A DNA stretch of 64,000 nt from contig NW_022145601.1 in assembly GCF_000002235.5 (NCBI RefSeq), positions 2,244,016-2,308,015 on the forward strand, written 5' to 3'. A program made the translations under genes and the position numbers. Shown piece by piece: positions 57,421 to 64,000 of the stretch. Source of the stretch: Strongylocentrotus purpuratus. Taxonomy: Eukaryota > Echinodermata > Echinoidea > Camarodonta > Strongylocentrotidae. The notes beneath the pieces were generated by a model. That model ran no database searches, had not been told where the DNA came from, and was given only the letters and a program-made list of their open reading frames with translations. How positions within the stretch are numbered: position 1 is the stretch's first letter; every line of letters starts with the position of its first letter.

Positions 57421-59271
57421 GTCTTTCGAGAGAGACAGATGCCGAAGACTTGCACACTGTTCATATGTCATGTCAAAAAGATTTGAAGTACCTTTCCTCT
57501 CATCGTGATTTATCGTACCAGTTTCCAACGTGAGCCTACGTTTTTTTTCCTTTGGATCAACATGGTTTTGAAATGTTTCAGGAGACTTATCCACTACTTC
57601 ATCAATTTCTTCCTCTATCTGACACTTGGATCTACACTTCTTGAACACATGCTTTACTTTAACATCAGCCTGAATTGATGGACATGGCGAAGTTCTCTTT
57701 GACGTTCTATCTTCTTTAGTTGTTCTTGTCTGTTCCAATGAATTGAAATTGACAAAATCTACAGATTCAACAACATTAAAATGAACATTTCCTGTGTACA
57801 GTATACAAATTCCCTTATCAGATGTTACAATATTTATTCTTCCAGGTTTCTTTGCAGAGAACAATTGCCAACATGGTACTTGGTCATTGTATGAATAAAT
57901 ATCAGTATCGATTAAATTTGTTAAAGCGCTAATTTCAGTGTCTGTAGCCCACATTCCGTCTTCCTTTATTCTACGTTTCAAAACATATTCTCTGACTGTT
58001 CTATATTCTTGCCTCAATGTATTACTAAACATGTCCTTGGTTTGCAATAAATGTTTCACAATGGCATTTCTTAAAATTGCATGATTACGCTCAGTTCCAG
58101 AAATTACATAGGAAATTGCACGAAAGAAACAATTGCCATCACCAGTAATTTGTTTACTCTGTAAAGGAACTCCAATACAGCTATTTCTATCTAACCTTGA
58201 ATCACAGCCTTTGCCTATATATCTGATATTCAGTTTTGAACAAATGTGCTGTTTGTCATTATTCTGGAGGGGTACAAATTTGAAATCTTTATCCGGTCTA
58301 TCACGTAATCCAAGATCTGCTACAAATTCAGCTTCTGTTTCTGTTTCATCAGTACATGTGTACATATTAGCATCTATTGCCTTTTCAATGTCTTCATCTT
58401 TGATATTTGAATCTGAAGAAGATTCTAAAGGATTCCTTGAATGAGCATAATCATTAAATGACATATCAGTATCATTGTCTGTACCATCTTTTAGTGTATC
58501 AAAGCTTCTATTCTTCAGGTCATTGTCAAACAGTACTGCATCTTCTTCTACACCATCTGAAACATATGAAAAATCATTTTTCATCATATCATCATTTTCC
58601 AATACTGATTCACAGACATTGTCTACTGGTTCATTTATGGGCATATCTTTTGGTCTATCACAAACATTCAAAGGCATATTGCGTTGTGGTAAAACACTTC
58701 TATCGAATAAATCATATCCAGGACTTGTGTCTGTATCACTATCAGATTCTATACAATTTCTTGCACACGAACGTTTCACTGGTATTTGAACATCACTGCC
58801 ACTATCATCGTCTGTTTCAATTTCCCTATTTTCATCGAAATTTGATTTCAACAGATTATTCTTTGAATCGTCCTGCACAACTCCATCTGAACCTGTGTTG
58901 TCTTTCATATTGCAAATATGCTGGTCTGAGTATTCATCATTTTTACATGTATTTGGATCAAGTCCTTGGTCACTTGCATTTATAGATTTCTTTGTATCCA
59001 GCTTCTCATTCTTTAATGCTAATTCTATTCCTTCATCTTTGTCAAATCTAATCTCTGATTTATCAGAAGAGTGATTTCCATCAGTGCCTTTTTTCCCGGC
59101 TTTGGAAGACTGACCTTTTTTGTTCCTTGCTCGACCTTTCTTGTTCTTTGCTTCTTTTTTCTTACCACCAGCATGAACTCTGTACATTCGGAAATCCTTG
59201 ATCTGTTCAAAAAGATTACGAGTGCAGGCATGAATATCAACACATGAATCTGTTCTTGATCGAGATGGCAA
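57361..59271 (-). pseudogene. Helentron OTU cysteine protease region
   Basis: 636 codons. The N-terminal third is basic then Asp/Ser-rich and low-complexity. The OTU domain lies at ~370-500: QITGDGNCFFRAISYVISGT (Asp and catalytic Cys at ~380), LRQEYRTVREYV, and TGNVHFNVV (catalytic His ~493). OTU enzymes cleave ubiquitin chains, and OTU domains are known in Helentron/Helitron2 proteins. The last ~20 residues are antisense LINE, so the true frame is cut at ~57420. Upstream it meets the PHD part across a frameshift near 59275. Confidence 0.88.
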
Positions 59272-59642
59272 ATCAATCTCCTATCATTCAGTTTGTCTTC
59301 ACAGGGCAGTTGCATACATGAAACATGAAAATGACTATTGCAAAACTCACAAATTGAACTTATTTCATTTCCGATCTCACTTTCACATTTGCAGCATGCA
59401 TCAAACTCTGAATTCATCAGCGGTGCACAAGTAGACAGTACATCTAAGATTTCATCAACAACTGTCTTGAATTCAGTAGTGTCTATCAATCTTCTATCAT
59501 TTGTGTCATTGATTGTCTCCTTACATGGAAAACCCATTCAAGTAACATGATAGGGACCAGTACATGACTTGCAAGTTACAGTAATCTCATCCTCTGCAAT
59601 TAAATTCTTACAAACACAACATGTATCAGTGTATTCCTCCAT
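59025..59642 (-). pseudogene. Helentron N-terminus, two PHD-like zinc fingers
   Basis: ATG at 59642 opens a finger: CCVCKNLIAEDEITVTCKSC then GPYHVT, where the next codon is TGA in place of the expected Cys (59538-59540). In the same frame a second finger follows: CCKCESEIGNEISSICEFC and SHFHVSCMQLPC. PHD fingers bind histone tails or proteins. The coding frame leaves this ORF at ~59275 for the OTU frame. This may be the true start of the polyprotein. Confidence 0.75.
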
Positions 59643-60540
59643 CACAAAATATCTCGTACAAAGCTTTGAACTATAAGATTACAACTGCCCTTTTGCTTTT
59701 TTGCCAAGACAAGGTTTTCCGTTCCAAATTATCTTATACAGTGTATCTGTATTCAAATTATGATGCACAATTGTAATTTGAAGTATCACTGTTGTCAATA
59801 TCAATTCAAAATCTTTACTGAAATTCAGTGTATATCAAAGCCTGAACTACAGACTATTATGTTTTTGTGTCAAGATAAAAACTCCTTTAAAGGAAGCCTT
59901 CTATTCGAGCTGTAATGTCTTGATCACCTCAAATTGCCTTATAATGGTCTTTGATTTGCTGTTCAAAGTGTTTGCTTTTGGGGGGATTTCTTTATTTTTT
60001 AAAGTTAAATGTATGGATTATAGGTCAATGTATGTTGTATTTTGTATAATAGACAATGCAATATCTTGTCAATACTGTATTCCTTCTTGGAATTATTTCC
60101 TTTTAACAAAAATGAAAATTAATGCCTAGAAAAATATATAGCTTTCGACAAAAGATGGCGCTCTTCGGCAATTGTGTTAAATATTAATCTAGAAGGTATT
60201 GATCGGGACGGAATTTCTCTTTATTATATTAATTTGCCTTGTGATGGCGCTCTATTAACAACAATCTGTATTACAACTCTGTGTAAAAAAAAGTCCACTT
60301 TATATCCTAATTTAAATATTTTTCTTATTATCTTTCTAATCAATCAAGCCGATTTATATTTATAAAACTATATATATATATATTCTGATACAATGTTCGT
60401 TCTCAACCTCTCTGCAATCGGCTTACTTATAATACTAAAGCTATATAATGTATAAGGTATAAGATGTAAGGTATAAGATATAAGTAGGTAAGTATGTAAG
60501 TAGATAAGTAGGTAAGTATTCAGATATATTCAGATATTGG
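59643..60540. other. region 5' of the Helentron coding part
   Basis: AT-rich with TA repeats (60370-60382) and GTAAGTAG-type microsatellite (60455-60520). Presumably holds the Helentron 5' leader. No terminal cap like those of the HINEs was seen. Confidence 0.35.
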
Positions 60541-60544
60541 TAGA

Positions 60545-60810
60545 AATGCTGTGTACCACAATTCGAATTGACTCACACCTAGCTTATAAGTGCTAGGGCT
60601 ATTGTCGTGAATTGTGAATAAACAGACTTGAGAATTGCTGTGTACCACAATTCGAATTGACTCACACCTAGCTTATAAGTGCTAGGGCTATTGTCGTGAA
60701 TTGTGTATAAACAGACTTGAGAATTGCTATTTACCACAACCAGAATTGACTCACACCTAGCTTATAAGTGCTAGGGCTATTGTCGGTGAATTGTGAATAA
60801 ATAGACTTTA
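60545..60810. repeat. three-unit ~88-bp tandem repeat with internal palindrome
   Basis: Units at 60545, 60633 and 60722: TGTACCACAATTCGAATTGA, CACACCTAGCTTATAAGTGC, TAGGGCTATTGTCGTGAATT. Each contains CCTAGC..GCTAGG and paired CACAATTCG/CGTGAATTGTG, so each unit can fold. Confidence 0.85.
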
Positions 60811-61076
60811 GTAAGAAGTGCTGATGATATCAAGGTGAAGTTCAATCCTCGTGTCCTGCCAAAGAAATAGAAAGAGAAAATAAAAACTTTACTTAAATGC
60901 AGTAGATAAGTCTGGGCAAATTGTGGATAACAAATTAAAATACAGTTATCTCTGCCTGAGGAAAATCTCTTGAGACCGTAGAAATCTGTTTGACTTAGAA
61001 GAGGTGAATAACATATGTCTTGTATAATCTGGACCTTGAATTACTCTGACTTAGCTGACTATCAAGTTCGAAGTTC

Positions 61077-61775
61077 TTAACCCTAACCCCTCCGGAAATT
61101 TCGCGATAACTTTGTAACGCGTGAAAATTTTGCAGCACGCTTTCATGAGTTTTTTCATTCAAATCTTACGCATCTTTTGACACCAACTTTGCGAAAATCG
61201 GGCGTACCACTGCTAAGTCATGTGACCTTTTCTGACCCCATGTCAGCCTAAAATTGGAGGATTTATTGATTTTGTGTACAAAACGAATGGGAAACTGTAT
61301 CTCTCATTTGCTTAGTAAATCAGCCATCATTTCCCAATTCACAATCAATAATCCTCTTTTTTGTCTCAATATTGATCCTGATGGAAAAAACTATAAAAAA
61401 AAACCAAAGAAATAAATAAAAATTGAAAACATTACAATACATAAGAAATTCATAAAATAAAATACATAATAGAAATTGAATCAAATGTTTTGTTAGTGGA
61501 TGATTGCTTCTAAGCTTAATCAGAAACATTTCATACAAAAATTTGCTCAAAATAATCACTATTAACTGATTAATGAAAATTTTATTAACAAAATCAAATA
61601 TTTTCAAATAAATTAACAATGCAATCTTGTTCTTTACGTGAATAAGGAGATGCGTGCAAAATTTCGCGATGATCGGACATTCAACGGCCGAGATCTTGGG
61701 GGGGGGGGGGGCAATCATGCCCCCCCCCCTCCAGTCCTCAACACCTCCGAAATAGCCCATTCTTTTTAGGGTTAA
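61077..61775. mobile_element. piggyBac-like MITE, 691 bp
   Basis: TTAA at 61077-61080 and 61772-61775 flank CCCTAA at the left and TTAGGG at the right; more inverted similarity (CCTCCGGAAAT / ATTTCGGAGG) lies just inside. Interior AT-rich with a G13 and a C9 run. No transposase frame; the open frame on the minus strand is compositional. Confidence 0.7.
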
Positions 61776-62998
61776 GATATCGCGATAAAGAGGCCATTAG
61801 CTGTAAATTCATAACTTCACATTTTACATACTAGTATATACTACCTATAATTGTACGTCATACAATTAAGTTTTCCAATACAATGAAACCAAGATTACAC
61901 ATTTTAGCTAAACAATTGAGATGTTAGAGCCTATTGCCTGAGGCAGTATCTTTTCAAAAATTATTACTTCTGTAACTACACGCCTATATGATGAAGGAAA
62001 AACCTTATTCCTAATGGTATTCTATAGAAATGGTTCCTTGCCTAATAATAAACATATGCATGATTTTCCTTCGACTGAGACATTGGTCATTATTCAAAAT
62101 AGAGGCATGCAGTATTGTCAATGTGGATGGGAAGACAACATCTTAATGGCGATTGTCACATTGATGAGTAGACTATTCTGCTTTTATTAAAACCACTGTT
62201 GCTTCAAAGTAGACTTCCCCTTTAACTCAACGTAACAAAAACAAACGATATGTGTCAGAGTTCACTTAGCAATTTAGCATTAAAGATAAACTTTAGTACT
62301 GGTAATGCGATTGCATTGTGAAAGAAAAGGTGTGGAAAGGATCAGAAACTGTTGATCATGTAGCATGTAAGTATTGGTGTGCACTGCAAGGTTCTGGAAT
62401 CATCAAAATCATAATAAATTTGACCGAGTCTTGGTAAAGTAACAAGCACTCACATAGAAAGCTATATATGGGACAACACACATGGTGTCGGGGCTAGTAC
62501 TATCTTGATTTCCTTGTCTTTCTATGCTCATTACTCAGCCAGCTACATTTTCTTCCAAAATTGTTTGGCACATGTCATTTATTTGTAATCTTGAACATTC
62601 AGTGTAAGTTTCGTTTGATTCTGTGAGAATTACTTCTCCTTTTTTAACCAGTACTGGAGTTTATCTTTAATATTAATTAGATCAGATTTCCTTCAACTTA
62701 AAAGAACATATCAATTTCTTTTTTTTTAATTGCACAACAAATGTGAAGCATTTTTAGAATGGACCAAAATCTATAAACCATGAATCTGCATAGCATCCTC
62801 CTCCAAGACCGGGGGAAAAGAATTTGCTATAATGAGCTAATGCTTTTGTTGTCTGTACAATTATGCAATTTGCTGGTCATACATGTAAATTAGTTTAACT
62901 ACCTATCCTAACTCATGAAAAGGAAACACCTATTGATTTGGATGTCGGTGACCTCTTGCATAAATTATTTTTCGTTATGTTAAATGAGCACAAAACTA
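61776..62998. other. AT-rich stretch, nothing recognised
   Basis: No domain, RNA gene or repeat was recognised beyond short A/T runs. Confidence 0.35.
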
Positions 62999-62999
62999 C

Positions 63000-63605
63000 T
63001 TGGGTCATTTCATCAGGTTGGAACACACTAGGACTTAAAGGTGTGAAATGGCTCTGTATCATCACAGGTATCACTACTTTTGATACAGTTAATAGAACAA
63101 GCACCATTGGGTGTCTAAGAAATGGACAAAGTTTTAAGACATATGCAGGTGTCTTGTCCAAGATATGATAGAATACACATTCAAGTTTTCAGACATTTAC
63201 AGCATGCAGAATGGAACATTTACACATCAAACAGCATATCTGGTAATATTTGGTTTATTTGATGACAAACGAACGTAATTAATCTTTTTGGTGTTGACTT
63301 TTATGCCCTCTCATTAGTAAACAAAATCATTTGGACAAATTCATGTTGTAAATGTCAGAATATCTTCAATGTGTGTGAAAGTACGACGTACCATTACGGC
63401 GGTGTAATGTTACATCTTCCACTAAGTTTTTGATCATATCTCGGACAAAAAACAAGGGTATGTTTTAAATATTTGTAAATTTCTTGCACAATTGAAGGTG
63501 CTTTTTCTGTAAAATAACTGTATCAAAATAAGTGATACTTCTGATGATACAATGCCATGTCACACCTCTGCATCCCAACCTGATGAAATGACCCACTTAC
63601 CAATA
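63000..63605. repeat. ~600-bp inverted-repeat element
   Basis: Left arm TGGGTCATTTCATCAGGTTG (63000) and its inverse at 63583-63602; similarity continues inward through AGGTGTGA.ATGGC, TGTATCATCA and TTTTGATACAGTTA for ~95 bp. Spacer ~400 bp. Likely a foldback or TIR transposon; no duplication was defined. Confidence 0.7.
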
Positions 63606-63762
63606 TACCTACACAGGAATAACTTGCTCTCTCCCACCACAAACTTTGCTCCTTGACCACAAATCTTGATCTCAACTGATGTCAGCTGTCTTCAAAAAAC
63701 AAAACAGAAGACAAACATATGGGTAAAACATCACAAAAAGAAAAATACACAATTTTAATACA

Positions 63763-64000
63763 TATACAGTGCATCTCAAAAAAAACTATACACTTTTGAA
63801 AAGGCTGCCAAATAAAAAAATATATGGTTTTGGGGGAAAAACTGTATATGTATGGATAGCTCATGAACTCAACTTTCATATGAATCCAGGAATTCCGAAA
63901 ATGATTCATGCTTGGATGAGCACTGCTCATATTTGTAAAGGGTATGGAAATTAGGGTGCACAGGAATGGGCCTTTCAATTTTGTGAGAGAAAAGTCCTTT
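63763..64000. mobile_element. possible Tc1/mariner-like end, runs off window
   Basis: TACAGTGCATCTCAAAAAAA resembles Tc1/mariner termini with a TA target. The other end is outside the window and the following open frames have no clear transposase motif. Confidence 0.3.

Larger units (their letters stand above)
47039..59642 (-). mobile_element. autonomous Helentron (rolling-circle transposon), decayed, with nested insertions
   Basis: Minus-strand order: two PHD-like fingers, OTU protease, C76/USP-like protease, Lys/Arg-rich repeats, DUF6570-like region, HUH Rep, Y2 Rep plus PIF1 helicase, APE endonuclease. RepHel fused to an endonuclease is the definition of Helentrons among Helitron-like elements. 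Interruptions: LINE fragment (about 56985-57420) and HINE (52991-55366). Excluding these, roughly 9.8 kb of coding sequence can be followed, with frame breaks at single-base indels and single stops. Terminal sequences were not identified. Confidence 0.88.

Noticed and set aside
61077..61090. Interstitial telomere repeat
   Set aside because: Only one CCCTAA unit next to TTAA, matched by TTAGGG-TTAA at the other end; a piggyBac-like TIR explains it.

Overview
The window looks like an accessory, transposon-dominated stretch of an animal nuclear genome. I read it as a marine invertebrate, most likely a deuterostome such as an echinoderm or hemichordate. The reasons are AT-rich DNA, spliced MAM-domain exons, CR1/L2, L1/Tx1 and Jockey/I-like LINEs (one with a 2A-like peptide), a Helentron with its non-autonomous relatives, and many CATGTA, TCTAGA and ATC microsatellites. 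No prokaryotic, rRNA or CRISPR signal was seen. The taxonomic call is inference.

Layout. 1-4490: copies and pieces of one ~2 kb non-autonomous rolling-circle element (called HINE here: Helentron-associated non-autonomous element), separated by a 117-bp palindrome, G-rich hairpin repeats and a low-complexity inverted-repeat element. 4500-7850: a Jockey/I-like LINE on the minus strand (endonuclease then RT, a few frameshifts). 9109-10587: an intact 492-codon ORF1-like protein, SAP plus SGNH hydrolase, cut off by a HINE. 10544-23305: five HINE copies head to tail, with an L1/Tx1 LINE (itself holding a 512-bp TIR element) and a 1,088-bp Mutator-like element nested inside. 23724-25149: three exons forming one MAM domain, the only host-gene sequence I can defend. 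25884-29500: a second HINE array of a different subfamily, with stacked 5' ends. 29513-31130: remnants of an LTR element. 33448-45800: a ~615-bp, three-unit tandem repeat whose middle unit is split by a 10.5-kb TIR-flanked insertion; that insertion holds an L2/CR1-like LINE with a 2A-like peptide, which is itself split by a second LINE. 47039-59642: an autonomous Helentron on the minus strand, interrupted by a HINE and a LINE 3' fragment. 60.5-64 kb: a tandem repeat, a piggyBac-like MITE, an inverted-repeat element and a possible Tc1-like end.

How the parts relate. The Helentron encodes, in minus-strand order, two PHD-like fingers, an OTU cysteine protease, a second protease-like domain of the C76/USP type, a Lys/Arg-rich repeat region, a DUF6570-like region, a HUH-Y2 Rep, a PIF1-type helicase and an APE-type endonuclease. 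Most pieces can be followed from one open frame to the next across single-base indels in A-runs or single stop codons. The HINE copies carry what a Helentron-type Rep would use: subterminal inverted repeats, a 3' hairpin and a CTAG end inserted at TT. The best candidates for something undescribed are the two-protease Helentron, the covarying two-subfamily HINE ends with stacked 5' caps, and the conserved 74-nt tRNA-like module inside HINEs.
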